This document shows positions 52,181 through 62,180 of a stretch of DNA of 64,000 nt, one piece after another. Made by a program: the position numbers and the translations under genes. This DNA comes from JADGQM01 sp964441945 (GTDB lineage: Bacteria > Desulfobacterota > Syntrophobacteria > Syntrophobacterales > Syntrophobacteraceae). The notes beneath the pieces are model-generated. The model searched no databases. It had not been told where the DNA came from and saw only the letters and a program-made list of their open reading frames with translations. The stretch spans positions 4,286 through 68,285 of the forward strand of contig CAYTWB010000010.1 of the NCBI GenBank assembly GCA_964441945.1, read 5' to 3'. Positions within the stretch are counted from its first letter, which is position 1. Each line of letters begins with the position of its first letter.

Positions 52181-53044
52181 GTGGTGCTGATGAATCAGAT
52201 GCTGATCTACGGTCGATTGATCAAGTTCAGCCACACCGTTTTCGCCCTCCCCTTTGCCCTGGCTGCAGTGCTGCTGGCACATCGCCAATATCCCGTCCGA
52301 TTCTCGACTCTATGCTGGATTCTGGCTGCAATGGCCTCTGCACGTTCTGCGGCAATGGGTTTCAATCGCTATGTGGATTACGAATACGACCGCCGCAATC
52401 CGCGTACCGCCATGCGTCCGTTGACCGCCGGCCAGATAGACAAGAAGTCCGTCCTCCTTTTTGTCTTGATTTCCTCCTCTCTGTTTCTCTTCAGTGCGGC
52501 CATGTTGGGGCGGACCTGCCTGGTGCTCTCAGTCCCCGTTCTTTTGGTGCTCTTTGTCTATTCTTACACCAAACGTTTCACCTCGCTGTCCCATCTGGTT
52601 CTCGGATTAGCCATTGGCCTCGCACCGGCCGGCGCGTGGATTGCCTGTTCCGGTGGCCTGGATATGCGTATATTGCCCCTTTCTCTGGCCTTGATGACCT
52701 ATATTGCGGGCTTCGATATTCTCTATGCCTGCCAGGACATAGAATTCGATCGCAGAGAAAGGCTCTGTTCCATTCCTGCGCGCTGGGGGGTTGAGCGGGC
52801 GCTTTGGATCTCGTCCGTTCTCCATGCCTGCACCTTTGTTTTCCTGCTGGCTGTCTATTCTTTTTTCCAACTGGGCCCCGTCTATCTCGGCGTCCTGTTG
52901 CTCATCAGTACCCTGCTCGTCCTGGAACATATGCTGGTTCAACCGCGTCAACTGGAAAGAGTGAACTTTGCGTTCTTTCACATCAACAGCGCCGTGTCTG
53001 TGCTTCTCTTTCTGGCGGTTCTCCTGGACGGGTGGATTGCCTGA
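52181..53044 (+). CDS. mqnP: UbiA-family prenyltransferase (probable MqnP, menaquinone synthesis)
   Basis: 287 residues from GTG 52181 (AAAGGAGAG upstream), with about eight membrane helices. The first Asp-rich motif is NRYVDYEYDRRNPRTAMRP, the second DILYACQDIEFDR; both bind the Mg-diphosphate of the polyprenyl donor. It is followed at 37 bases by a UbiD-type decarboxylase. This pairing is the prenylation/decarboxylation step of futalosine-type menaquinone synthesis. Ubiquinone is unlikely in an anaerobe of this kind. Confidence 0.85.
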   Translation: MVLMNQMLIYGRLIKFSHTVFALPFALAAVLLAHRQYPVRFSTLCWILAAMASARSAAMGFNRYVDYEYDRRNPRTAMRPLTAGQIDKKSVLLFVLISSSLFLFSAAMLGRTCLVLSVPVLLVLFVYSYTKRFTSLSHLVLGLAIGLAPAGAWIACSGGLDMRILPLSLALMTYIAGFDILYACQDIEFDRRERLCSIPARWGVERALWISSVLHACTFVFLLAVYSFFQLGPVYLGVLLLISTLLVLEHMLVQPRQLERVNFAFFHINSAVSVLLFLAVLLDGWIA

Positions 53045-53081
53045 CCTTTGTGAGTCTGTCGAATAGAGGGTTTTGCTTCCT

Positions 53082-54986
53082 ATGAAATGCTCCTACCAGA
53101 ACCTCCAGGAATTTGTGGCCGAGTTGGAGAAGGCTGGTGAATTGCAGCGGATCAAGGCCCCAGTTTCGAGAGACCTCGAGATCACGCAGATCACGGACCT
53201 TGCTTCCAAGAGTCCTGGAGGGGGGAAAGCGCTGCTGTTCGAGCAGGTGCTCGATTCTCCGTTTCCGGTTCTCACCAATGCCTTCGGTAGCCGGCGCCGT
53301 GTCTGCATGGCCCTCGGCGTTCCGGATTTGAATACATTGGCCGAACGCCTGCACCGCTTCATCGGGATGGGGCCTCCCAAGTCACTGAGTGGGGCGCTGC
53401 GCCTGCTCCCATTGGGCATGGATATGCTGCGCTTCTTGCCAAGGACCGTAAAGAGAGCGCCCTGCCAGGAAGTCGTAGCACTCGGGAAACAGATTGATTT
53501 GTCCCGGCTACCGGTATTGAAGTGCTGGCCGCAGGATGGGGGCCCATTTGTGACCCTCCCGGTTGTGATTACCCGAAGCCTGGAAACCCGGCGGCGCAAT
53601 GCCGGTATGTACCGTCTCCAGGTTTTTGATCGCAATACTACGGGTATGCACTGGCATATTCACAAAGACGGGGCACACTATTTCCAGGAGTATCGAAAAA
53701 GGGGCATGCGAATGCCGGTAGCCGTCGCCATAGGGACCGATCCGGCAACCACCTATGCCGCTACAGCCCCCCTGCCCCGCGGCGTGGATGAAATGGTTCT
53801 TGCGGGATTCATCCGCAGAAAACCCGTACCCCTGGTCCGATGTCTCACGGTCGACCTGGAGGTCCCCGCTGAGGCCGAGTTTATTTTGGAAGGATATGTC
53901 GATCCCGATGAGTTGCGGATCGAGGGGCCGTTTGGAGATCACACCGGCTACTACTCCCTGGTTGGCGAATACCCTGTCTTTCACCTCACCGCCGTAACCC
54001 ACAGAAAAAACCCGGTCTATGCCGCAACCATCGTCGGGCGCCCTCCTATGGAGGACTGCTACCTTGCCAGGGCTACGGAAAAGCTTTTTCTGCCTCTTTT
54101 AAATGCTATGCTCCCTGAGATTCGGGACTTCTGGATGCCGTGGGAAGGGGTCTTCCACAATATCACGATCGTCTCCATGGAAAAGGAGTATCCGGGCCAT
54201 GCCCGTCGTGTCATGAGCGCCCTCTGGGGGCAAGGGCAGATGAGCTTCTGTAAGGCCTTGGTTTTAATGGATTCTGAAGTGGATCTGAGCTCACCTCAAA
54301 AGGTGCTTGAGACCCTGCTCAACGAGGTTGACCTCGAATCGGATCTCTATGTTTCCGAAGGTGTTCTCGATGTGCTCGATCACAGCGCTCCGGATCCGCT
54401 TTTTGGGGGAAAGCTCGGGATCGATGCTACACACCGTCTTCCCGGCGAGAAGGATCGCCTGCGTGTTGAGGCAGCCTTGCCCCTTCCCTCTCCGGCGCTC
54501 ATTGACCAATCGTTGCGGGAGATTTCCGATCTTTTGGTGAGATTCCTCGTGCCGCCGCTGCCGGTCAAGAACAGGCTGCTCCTCCTGAGTTTCCGAAAGG
54601 ACGGCATGGTTTCAGGTCGAAGCCTGGCCGACAGACTGCTGAGCCACCAGGTTCTCAAACCGTTTTCCATCATCATCCTGTACGATGCTTCCATTGATCT
54701 GCCGGATGCATCGTTGTTGTTGTGGAAGCTTTTCAATAATGTGGATCCTAAACGGGACCTAGTCAGAACCGGAAGACGGATCGTTATTGATGCAACCAGG
54801 AAAGGACCCGAAGACGGACATCATCGACCCTGGCCGGATGATATCGTCATGGGTCCCGCTATCGTTGCTGGAGTTGCCCGACGTGCGGAGGAATTGGGTA
54901 TTCCGGACCTCGTTTCACCGGACTCCGTAAAGACCACCTCTTCAACCCCTCAAAACCCTCTGCCACCGATAAGAGGAATTAGTTGA
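53082..54986 (+). CDS. mqnL: UbiD-family decarboxylase (probable MqnL, menaquinone synthesis)
   Basis: 634 residues, longer than E. coli UbiD. ATG 53082 follows AGAGGG. Prenylated-FMN-dependent decarboxylase family: CGMQVFDRN-type region reads MYRLQVFDRNTTGMHWHIHKDGAHYF, the active-site Glu-Arg-Glu set lies near AEFILEGYVDP and EGPFGDHTGYYS. The adjoining UbiA gene and the DtxR gene (one base after the stop) place it in a three-gene unit. Assignment to menaquinone rather than another aromatic acid rests on the UbiA partner. Confidence 0.85.
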   Translation: MKCSYQNLQEFVAELEKAGELQRIKAPVSRDLEITQITDLASKSPGGGKALLFEQVLDSPFPVLTNAFGSRRRVCMALGVPDLNTLAERLHRFIGMGPPKSLSGALRLLPLGMDMLRFLPRTVKRAPCQEVVALGKQIDLSRLPVLKCWPQDGGPFVTLPVVITRSLETRRRNAGMYRLQVFDRNTTGMHWHIHKDGAHYFQEYRKRGMRMPVAVAIGTDPATTYAATAPLPRGVDEMVLAGFIRRKPVPLVRCLTVDLEVPAEAEFILEGYVDPDELRIEGPFGDHTGYYSLVGEYPVFHLTAVTHRKNPVYAATIVGRPPMEDCYLARATEKLFLPLLNAMLPEIRDFWMPWEGVFHNITIVSMEKEYPGHARRVMSALWGQGQMSFCKALVLMDSEVDLSSPQKVLETLLNEVDLESDLYVSEGVLDVLDHSAPDPLFGGKLGIDATHRLPGEKDRLRVEAALPLPSPALIDQSLREISDLLVRFLVPPLPVKNRLLLLSFRKDGMVSGRSLADRLLSHQVLKPFSIIILYDASIDLPDASLLLWKLFNNVDPKRDLVRTGRRIVIDATRKGPEDGHHRPWPDDIVMGPAIVAGVARRAEELGIPDLVSPDSVKTTSSTPQNPLPPIRGIS

Positions 54987-54987
54987 T

Positions 54988-55518
54988 ATGACTGATGATC
55001 TCCCGGAAGGACTCTCTGCCAGTCTGGAGGACTATCTTGAAGTCATTTACCACCTGGAGCAGTCCAACCGAGTGGCCAGAGCCAAAGACATTGCGGATCA
55101 AATGAGTGTTCAGCGTGCTTCAGTGACCGGTGCGCTCAAGGCACTGGCCGGTCGAGGACTCATTAATTACAGCCCGTACAGCTACGTCACTTTGAGCTCA
55201 GCAGGGCGTACCGTTGCCAGAGACATCATTCGTCGTCACGAAACGCTCAAAGAATTCTTCATCGCTGCGCTGCAATTGGGTCCTGAAGAGGCTGAAGCCA
55301 ATGCATGCCGGATTGAACATGCCATCGACCCCATCGCTGTGGATCGACTGGTGAGCTTTCTGGAATTTATCAAAATCTGCCCCCGTACAGGTCTGGATTG
55401 GTTTGATGCATTTGCGCGATACTGCCAGAGAGGTTCCCAGACCTCCGATTGCCGAGATTGTTTGAGGGTCTGTCTCGACAAAATCGGTACCCCCCCCGAT
55501 TCAAACGAGTCATATTAG
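54988..55518 (+). CDS. DtxR/MntR-family metal-dependent transcriptional regulator
   Basis: 176 residues. N-terminal winged helix (LEDYLEVIYHLEQ; DIADQMSVQRASVTGALKALAGRGLI) and dimerisation/metal-binding helix with RRHETLKEFF and ACRIEHAIDP. The C-terminal 40 residues are Cys-rich (CQRGSQTSDCRDCLRVC) and could bind an additional metal. Stop-to-start gap to the UbiD gene is one base, an unusual partner for a DtxR regulator. Confidence 0.85.
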   Translation: MTDDLPEGLSASLEDYLEVIYHLEQSNRVARAKDIADQMSVQRASVTGALKALAGRGLINYSPYSYVTLSSAGRTVARDIIRRHETLKEFFIAALQLGPEEAEANACRIEHAIDPIAVDRLVSFLEFIKICPRTGLDWFDAFARYCQRGSQTSDCRDCLRVCLDKIGTPPDSNESY

Positions 55519-55524
55519 AGCTTT

Positions 55525-58188
55525 ATGGGATCTAGGGCCCGAGGAGGATGTGTACTGAACCTGGAAGCTACGGAAATCACTCCGGCTGAAATTCTTATCG
55601 TGGACGATATCCAGGAGAATCTCAAGCTGCTGACAGATATCCTGACCGGGCAGGGATATCGCGTCCGCCCCGCAACAGGGGGACGCCTGGCCTTGAGGTC
55701 TGTGGCACTCCGCCAGCCGGATCTGATCCTTTTGGATGTGAAAATGCCCGACATGGATGGCTACGAGGTGTGCCGGGCCTTGAAGTCGGATGAAAAGACC
55801 CGGGAAATCCCGGTCATCTTCATCAGCGCTCTCCGCGAAACCAGCGAGAAGGTCAAAGGACTCGATGCCGGGGGTGTTGACTTCATTACGAAGCCGTTTC
55901 AAGCGGAAGAAATGTTGGCGAGAATCGAAACGCACCTGACCTTGCGGCGTCTGCAGAAGAGACTGGAGAATCAAAACACTCGACTTCAACAGGAGATCAG
56001 CCGGTGCAATCAGGCTGAGGAATGTCTGAGGAAACAAGAAGAGGCATTGAGTCACAGTGAAGCCTATTTCCGGTCGCTGATCGAAAACGCTTCAGACATG
56101 GTTGCGACGCTTAACGTCGACGGCATCATATCCTACTGTAGTTTTTCTGTTAAACATGTTTTGGGGTATATGCCGACAGAACTGATTGGCCGAAGTTTTC
56201 TTGAACTGCTTCACGCGAACGATCTGCCTTCCGTGAAGGACTACTTCACCCGTATCATCCGCAACCCAGTGTGTTCAATCCGAACGGAACTGCGCTTCCT
56301 GCACAAGTGCGGGTCATGGCGCGTCCTTGAAGTGATTGCCCGGAACCTTCTGGGCAATGAGGCTGTAGGAGGCATTGTCGTCAATTCCCACGACATTACA
56401 GCACGCAAAACAGCAGAAGAGGAGCTGATTGGGGAAAGAAATCAGCTGAAAACGCTTCTGGATTTCTACCGCAAACCCGATGTGCAGGTCGCTGACATAG
56501 TCGGCTTCGCCTTGAAAGAGTGTATAGGGATGAGTGGAAGCCAACTGGGGTTCTTTGGATTCATCAATGAAGACGAGACCCTGATGACGGCTCATTTGTG
56601 GTCCGAAGAGGCGATGAAAGGTTGTGCGATAGACTTTAAACCGGTCGAGTTTTCGCTCGATCATGCCGGAATCTGGGCCGAGGCGATACGGAGGCATGAG
56701 TCACTCATCGTAAATGACTACCGGAAGCCCGACCCTCGGAAGAAAGGATATCCGGAGGGGCATGTCCCGGTTCAGCGCCTGATGAGCCTTCCCATCATCA
56801 GAGGGGGCAAGGCGGTCGCCATCATGGCTGTTGCGAACAAGCAGGATGAATACACCCAGAACGATATCCTGCATCTAAGCCTGTTCCTGGAAAGTGCGTG
56901 GGGCATGATTGCCCGGAAGAAGGCGGAGGAGCAGATCGAAGAGCATGCTTCGAACCTCACCATAACCAATGAACAGCTGCGACAGGAAATCATCCTGAGG
57001 GAGCGGGCCGAGGAGGAACGCCGAAGATCGGAACAGCGACTGCAACAGGCCGAGAAGGCGGAAAGCCTTGGTCGAATGGCTGGAGCTATTGCCCATCATT
57101 TCAATAACATGCTCGGGGTGGTGATGGGGAATATCGAACTGGCCCTCTGCCAGCTGCCGGAAGAGACTGCTGCCTGGAAAAACCTTGCAGATGCCATGGG
57201 GGCCTCGCATCGGGCGGCTGAAATCAGCCGTTTGATGCTGGCTTATCTCGGTCAAACTGCCGGCAAGATGCAACCGATCGATCTCGTAGTGACTTTGAAT
57301 GAAGCGGTCCCTTTGCTGATGGCAGCGATGCCCAAGGGAGTGCATCTCAGGATGGAGCTTCCGCAAGAGGCGCTCGTCATAATGGCCGATGCAGCGCACG
57401 TGAAACAGATTCTCACAAATCTCGTCACGAATGCCTGGGAGGCCATCGATGGGCCGGAAGGCGAGATCACTGTGGGATTGAGCACAGTGCCGGTAGAATT
57501 GATCGAGAATGCACGATTTTTTCCCATCGACTGGAAACCTGAGACCAAGCGCTACGCATGTCTTTCAGTTTCCGATACCGGTTCCGGGCTTGGCGAAGCG
57601 ACCATCGAGAAGATCTTTGAGCCATTCTTCTCTACCAAGTTTACGGGCCGTGGCCTGGGCCTTGCCGTGGTTCTCGGGTTGGTGCGGGCACATGAAGGGG
57701 CGATCACGGTTGAGAGCGAGTTGGGTTGCGGTGCCGGCTTCAGGGTGTTTTTCCCACTGCCGGAGCACGAAATTCCGGTATCCCGGGCCCAGGCGGGGCC
57801 AATCAGCAGAGCGCCCACAGCGGGGGGTCTGATCCTTGTAGTCGATGACGAACCGATGCTCCGCAAAATGGCTCAGACTATGCTGAACCGCATGGGCTAT
57901 GAAGCGATCACAGCCGGCGACGGCATTGAGGCAGTGGAAATCTTCCGGGAGCGCAGGGATGAATTCCGACTTGTCCTTCTCGACCTCAGCATGCCCCGGA
58001 TGAGCGGTTGGCAGACGATCGAGGTGCTCAGGGCGCTACGGCGCGATATCCCGGTAATCCTCGCCAGCGGCTACGATGAAGCCCAGGTGATGCAGGGGTA
58101 TCACCCGGAGAAACCTCAAGCCTTTTTGCACAAACCCTACCAGATGAATGATTTGAAAGCGGCCCTGGGTGTCGCAGAGAAAGGGTAG
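55525..58188 (+). CDS. Hybrid sensor histidine kinase: REC-PAS-GAF-kinase-REC
   Basis: 887 residues, soluble. N-terminal receiver (about 22-140, acceptor Asp in ILLDVKMPDMDGYEV), PAS domain (about 180-300), GAF domain (about 310-460), coiled coil, kinase core with H-box AGAIAHHFNNMLG, N-box TNLVTNAWEAI and G-box GRGLGLAVVLG, and a C-terminal receiver (LVLLDLSMPRMSGW). No membrane segment or DNA-binding domain. The start is unsure: ATG 55525 has a weak site, whereas GAGGAGG lies seven bases before a CTG at 55555. Follows the DtxR gene by six bases, so may be co-transcribed. Confidence 0.92.
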   Translation: MGSRARGGCVLNLEATEITPAEILIVDDIQENLKLLTDILTGQGYRVRPATGGRLALRSVALRQPDLILLDVKMPDMDGYEVCRALKSDEKTREIPVIFISALRETSEKVKGLDAGGVDFITKPFQAEEMLARIETHLTLRRLQKRLENQNTRLQQEISRCNQAEECLRKQEEALSHSEAYFRSLIENASDMVATLNVDGIISYCSFSVKHVLGYMPTELIGRSFLELLHANDLPSVKDYFTRIIRNPVCSIRTELRFLHKCGSWRVLEVIARNLLGNEAVGGIVVNSHDITARKTAEEELIGERNQLKTLLDFYRKPDVQVADIVGFALKECIGMSGSQLGFFGFINEDETLMTAHLWSEEAMKGCAIDFKPVEFSLDHAGIWAEAIRRHESLIVNDYRKPDPRKKGYPEGHVPVQRLMSLPIIRGGKAVAIMAVANKQDEYTQNDILHLSLFLESAWGMIARKKAEEQIEEHASNLTITNEQLRQEIILRERAEEERRRSEQRLQQAEKAESLGRMAGAIAHHFNNMLGVVMGNIELALCQLPEETAAWKNLADAMGASHRAAEISRLMLAYLGQTAGKMQPIDLVVTLNEAVPLLMAAMPKGVHLRMELPQEALVIMADAAHVKQILTNLVTNAWEAIDGPEGEITVGLSTVPVELIENARFFPIDWKPETKRYACLSVSDTGSGLGEATIEKIFEPFFSTKFTGRGLGLAVVLGLVRAHEGAITVESELGCGAGFRVFFPLPEHEIPVSRAQAGPISRAPTAGGLILVVDDEPMLRKMAQTMLNRMGYEAITAGDGIEAVEIFRERRDEFRLVLLDLSMPRMSGWQTIEVLRALRRDIPVILASGYDEAQVMQGYHPEKPQAFLHKPYQMNDLKAALGVAEKG

Positions 58189-58219
58189 TCCTGAAGCTTT
58201 TCACAATCCCTGCACCCCA

Positions 58220-59161
58220 TCACCCGGCCTCTTTTAGTCGGCTGTTGTTGGAGGACGACCGTGCCAATTGTACGGAGAAATCCAGGAGCGCAGAGCTCTC
58301 TTCGAAAGCTGACTCACAGAAATCCTTGAGGTGCAGGGCACTCCTCCTGAAATCGGCGACAAAAGCATCGAGATCAGCCTTGTTGTACCATTCTTCATAG
58401 CATTTCAGGCCCGACCGGAGATGATTGAGGACCTCCCCGGTATAGGGGTTCATCTGAGTAATGGCTGAGTAGAGATTGGCATTTTGAGCAAAGATCCGAC
58501 CAAGGAGATTCATTTCCAGCCGGTAACTGGGGCTTGTGAATTCCATCGTTTCCGCAACATCCACTTCAAGCTCCCGAAGCACCCGGCCGGTCAACATGGT
58601 GGTCACATGAAACAACACCTGGATGATACTCATCATGTGATCATGTTTCTCGGGAGTACATTCCTTAATGCGCATTCCCTGTCTTTCAAACAGCCCGCGC
58701 AGCCCTTTCCAGTGCGATGATTCTATGCGGACCGGGCAGGCGACCATCGTTTGACCCGCGAAGGATGAAATGCTTCCGCCAAACATCGGATGCAGTCCCA
58801 CGACGGATGACGGGGAGCGCAGCATGGCCTGAATGGGTTCGACTTTCAGGCTGCTCAAATCCATGAGCAACTGTTCGGGGCGAGCATCCCCAATGACCTC
58901 CCGGATGATGTTCACCGTCTGGTGAAGCGGTACGGCAAACAACACCATGTCCGAGAGCCCCATCAATTCCCGGTTGCTCCGGTCGGAACGAGGATCTGCA
59001 ACAACCACTCGATATCCCTGGGCTTCAAAGAAACGCGCAAACAACTCTCCCATCTGGCCCATACCGCCGATGATTCCTACTGTTTTTCCCGGACCCCAAC
59101 GCTGCAAATCGTCATGTTGCCTATCAGGCGTGGAAAGGCTGTTCTCTTGCTGTTTTTGCAT
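58220..59161 (-). CDS. tyrA: Prephenate dehydrogenase (TyrA)
   Basis: 313 residues. GAAGGAAG precedes the ATG. NAD-binding motif VGIIGGMGQMGELFARFF, LFAVPLHQTVNIIREV, LLMDLSSLKVEPIQAM, GLHPMFGG and the catalytic-site His in EKHDHMMSIIQVLFHVTTM. Converts prephenate to 4-hydroxyphenylpyruvate. No chorismate mutase domain is fused. Follows aroF by 54 bases. Confidence 0.92.
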   Translation of the reverse strand: MQKQQENSLSTPDRQHDDLQRWGPGKTVGIIGGMGQMGELFARFFEAQGYRVVVADPRSDRSNRELMGLSDMVLFAVPLHQTVNIIREVIGDARPEQLLMDLSSLKVEPIQAMLRSPSSVVGLHPMFGGSISSFAGQTMVACPVRIESSHWKGLRGLFERQGMRIKECTPEKHDHMMSIIQVLFHVTTMLTGRVLRELEVDVAETMEFTSPSYRLEMNLLGRIFAQNANLYSAITQMNPYTGEVLNHLRSGLKCYEEWYNKADLDAFVADFRRSALHLKDFCESAFEESSALLDFSVQLARSSSNNSRLKEAG

Positions 59162-59215
59162 AGATCTTCCTTCGGATTATGTTGTTCAATGACCGCCATG
59201 AGCTGTCCCGCAGGG

Positions 59216-60229
59216 CTACATCGTTCGTCCTATTGCGCCGGCAACCCGACGGCACCCTTCCATCATCTCCGCAAAATCCTTTGGGCGAAGAGACTGCGGA
59301 CCATCGCTGAATGCCTCCTCCGGCCTCACGTGCACTTCTACGAGCAGACCGTCAGCACCGGCTGCAACCGCCGCCTTCGCAACCGCCGAGACCAGGTCCG
59401 CCCGGCCGACCGCATGGCTTGGATCCACAATAACCGGTAGATGGGTCAATTGTTTGAGCAAGGGAATGGCACTGATGTCCAGGGTGTTGCGGGTTTCCGT
59501 CTCAAAGGTTCGAATTCCCCGTTCACAGAGGATCACTTTTTCGTTGCCCTGGGCCAGGATGTACTCCGCGGACATGAGAAGCTCCTTGATCGTGGCACAC
59601 ATCCCACGTTTCAGGATCACCGGCCTCTCGGTATTGCCAACCTCGGTCAGCAGTCTGAAATTCTGCATGTTCCGAGTTCCAATCTGTATGATGTCGGCAT
59701 ATCTGCTGACCAGAACCGTATCCCGCGGGTCCATGAGCTCGGTCACAATCATCATTCCCGTTCGTTCCCGCACACCATCCAGGTACTTGAGACCCTTCTC
59801 TCCCCACCCTTGAAAGGCATATGGGGATGTGCGCGGCTTGAACGCCCCTCCTCTCAGGAAATGAACACCGCAAGGCAGCAACTCCCCTGCGATTTCCTCC
59901 AGGACATCCCGGCTCTCTACGGCACAGGGCCCTGCAAAAACCTGGATCTTTGGGCCGCCTATTTCCTCTCCATTCACCCTGACAACGGTATCTTCGGGCT
60001 TGAATTCCCTACTGACCAGCTTGTAAGGTTTGAGGATGGGCAACACCGATTCGACACCGGGCATGGATATGAGTGGGATTTCCCTCAAAATGCGTTCATC
60101 GCCGATGGCTCCTACTATCGTCCGGTGTTCGCCCTTTGAGATGTGGGCACGAAGCCCCAAGTCTTCAAGACGTCTCACCAGGCGATGAAGATCCTCTTCC
60201 TCGTGACCGGGTTTCAAAACGATAATCAT
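59216..60229 (-). CDS. aroF: 3-deoxy-7-phosphoheptulonate synthase, AroF type Ibeta with N-terminal regulatory extension
   Basis: 337 residues. GAAGGAGGT nine bases before the ATG. Condenses phosphoenolpyruvate with erythrose-4-phosphate, first step of the shikimate pathway. The N-terminal 70 residues (MIIVLKPGHEEEDL) match the ferredoxin-like regulatory domain of type Ibeta enzymes. Core motifs: VFAGPCAVES, FKPRTSPYAFQG, LKRGMCATIKE, RGIRTFE, PVIVDPSHAVGR. The Cys of GPCAVES, which ligates metal, is present. Confidence 0.96.
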   Translation of the reverse strand: MIIVLKPGHEEEDLHRLVRRLEDLGLRAHISKGEHRTIVGAIGDERILREIPLISMPGVESVLPILKPYKLVSREFKPEDTVVRVNGEEIGGPKIQVFAGPCAVESRDVLEEIAGELLPCGVHFLRGGAFKPRTSPYAFQGWGEKGLKYLDGVRERTGMMIVTELMDPRDTVLVSRYADIIQIGTRNMQNFRLLTEVGNTERPVILKRGMCATIKELLMSAEYILAQGNEKVILCERGIRTFETETRNTLDISAIPLLKQLTHLPVIVDPSHAVGRADLVSAVAKAAVAAGADGLLVEVHVRPEEAFSDGPQSLRPKDFAEMMEGCRRVAGAIGRTM

Positions 60230-60587
60230 GAGATGCTTACCTCCTTCACAGGGTTCCAGGGCCCTCTAGCTCAAGATGCCCTGGTCAAAAAGAAAGGCCG
60301 CCAGGAAGTCGATTCCCGCGGCCCGGAGTTTTCATTGAAGCTGAAAACAAAAGAGCCGTGGGATCACTTTGGGATACCCACGGCTCCTGTATACTCATTC
60401 AAAGCAAGCGGCAGCCTCACATATCCCCAGCGCCCCCCCAGGACCCGCTCCAATAATAGCAGTAAAATCGAGAAAACATCTTCTCTTCCTCTCTAGTATT
60501 CGCAGGAAGAATAACGAAAACCAAAACAGACTGTCAAGGACTTTTCCGGTTGTGCGCCTGGCGTTTGACCATCAGTGAAGGATTCAT
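60230..60587. other. Intergenic region upstream of aroF, with terminator
   Basis: About 360 bases between the CoA-transferase stop and aroF. Holds the terminator at 60344-60386; the 110 bases between that terminator and aroF would be its promoter or leader. I see no run of aromatic codons that would signal a leader peptide. Confidence 0.4.
60344..60386 (-). terminator. Rho-independent terminator of the CoA-transferase/acyl-CoA dehydrogenase unit
   Basis: GAGCCGTGGG and CCCACGGCTC (60353-60362 and 60377-60386) pair perfectly; on the minus strand the hairpin runs into TTTTGTTTT (60344-60352). Acting as an aroF attenuator is the alternative. Confidence 0.85.
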
Positions 60588-62102
60588 TTACTTGCCCGAC
60601 TGGTAAGGGTCCCACTCACATCCCCAAAGTTCGCTGTTGAGGGGCACCTTGTAGTTTCTTCTGTCCTCGTAGGAGGGATATCTTCTGTCCTTTCCTTCGC
60701 CCGCAAGCATGCGGACCGGGAACTTCGGTGCGAGGAGCCCATGTTTGCGCGCTTCGCTTTCCAGCCACTCCCGATCGTCCGGATGGGCAATGGATATCAA
60801 GGCGCTTGCCCTTTCGTAACCGCACAATCCTCTCAGGTTTACCATGCCGTACTCGGTGCACACGTAATTGGCCAGTTGGGCAGGGACATCCACCGTTGAC
60901 CCCTCAGGCAGGAAGGGAACAATTCTCGACGTCCCATGCTTGCTCCTTGCGGTCATGGATGCCACCCCTCTGCCGCCCTTCGACATAGCACAAAAGCTGA
61001 CAAACTGGAAATAGCCTCCGGTGCTGGAAATAGGCCGCTTCTCGTAGAAGCCGGTACACTGCTGACCCAAAAGATCCACGGCCACGCAGTTGTCAATGGC
61101 GATCATGTTGTCTATTCTGCTCAATATCTGGAAATTGTTTGTATATCCAATATCATAAGCTGCCAGGTGCTGGTTCCGGTGAACCGTATCGTAATACCAT
61201 TGCACATCCACTGGAAAGGCGAACGTCCACACGCTCTTCCCCCGATCAATGGTCTTGTAGGCATTGGTCACCTGACCGGATTCGATCAACCCAATGAGAC
61301 CGTAATTGAGCATTTCCGTATGGATACCCAGGTCTTTGAATCCGGCATCCACCATGGCGCTGACACATGCGGAAGGGAGTGATCCAATGCCCAGCTGAAT
61401 CACATCCCGGTCTCTCATGATACCCATGATATGCTGTGCGATGGCCTGTTCTTCCGGCCTGGGCTTCATGGTCCGCTCGTCGATCTGGGGCCATTTGTAC
61501 TTCTCGCAATCCACCTCAACCCAGTAGTCAATTTCATCAATGTGAATGGTATTGAAACGCCCGCCTTCCGCCCATGGGTAATCCGACCGGACTTCGAAAA
61601 CGGTCTTCTTGGCGGTCTGCTTGAAGATGTTGGTGTTGTTGGTGCCGTACGACATGTTGAAGAACCCGTGCTCATCCGGAACCGTCGCTGCGTTGAACCA
61701 CCAGTCGAGGCCGCGCTTTTCTCGAACCGCGTTGACGAACCGGTAGTGGTGGGCCCACATACCGAAAGCCCATCCCCATTGTGCCCAGTCGGATACGTTA
61801 TTGATGTCCCTGGCTTTGCGGTTCCACGGAAAGAAGAAGTATTCATGAATGCAATGATATTGCTGCAAGGGATCGATTTGCTGCAGCTCGGGGTGGGGGT
61901 AGAACGAGGCGTACAGCCAGAACTCTATGTCCTTCAATTCCCCGGGGCCAGGTCCCAGCCTCTTGGCGACAGCTTCAGTGCAGACCGTCGAATCCCCGCC
62001 AACGCTGCCGTTATTGATCCAGTCACCCGGCTTCACCATGTCTGCGATCTGCTGTGCTGTTCTCTTCTTGTCCCGAATCTTCTGCTGAACAGGTGTCGTC
62101 AT
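60588..62102 (-). CDS. Acetyl-CoA hydrolase/transferase family CoA-transferase
   Basis: 504 residues, GAGGAGG before the start. Family I cat1-type CoA-transferase: VKPGDWINNGSVGGDSTVCTEAVA at the N-terminus, active-site Glu in LGIHTEMLNYG, and the C-terminal VDVPAQLANYVCTEYGMVNLRGLCGYERA. Transfers CoA between an acyl-CoA and a carboxylate such as acetate or succinate. Next to an isovaleryl-CoA-dehydrogenase-like gene, it may activate isovalerate or release the product acid; the substrate pair is not determined. Confidence 0.9.
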   Translation of the reverse strand: MTTPVQQKIRDKKRTAQQIADMVKPGDWINNGSVGGDSTVCTEAVAKRLGPGPGELKDIEFWLYASFYPHPELQQIDPLQQYHCIHEYFFFPWNRKARDINNVSDWAQWGWAFGMWAHHYRFVNAVREKRGLDWWFNAATVPDEHGFFNMSYGTNNTNIFKQTAKKTVFEVRSDYPWAEGGRFNTIHIDEIDYWVEVDCEKYKWPQIDERTMKPRPEEQAIAQHIMGIMRDRDVIQLGIGSLPSACVSAMVDAGFKDLGIHTEMLNYGLIGLIESGQVTNAYKTIDRGKSVWTFAFPVDVQWYYDTVHRNQHLAAYDIGYTNNFQILSRIDNMIAIDNCVAVDLLGQQCTGFYEKRPISSTGGYFQFVSFCAMSKGGRGVASMTARSKHGTSRIVPFLPEGSTVDVPAQLANYVCTEYGMVNLRGLCGYERASALISIAHPDDREWLESEARKHGLLAPKFPVRMLAGEGKDRRYPSYEDRRNYKVPLNSELWGCEWDPYQSGK

Positions 62103-62180
62103 GAATCCTTCCTCCTCGTATCCGTAAAAGGTTTGCTATTTGATCCCGCGCCGACCGGCTGCAATCCCTGTTCGATTGGG

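Noticed and set aside
50603..52288. RlmD start at 52288 (561 codons)
   Set aside because: The extra 88 codons overlap the divergent prenyltransferase gene and lack family similarity; TTG 52024 begins where RlmD homologues begin.
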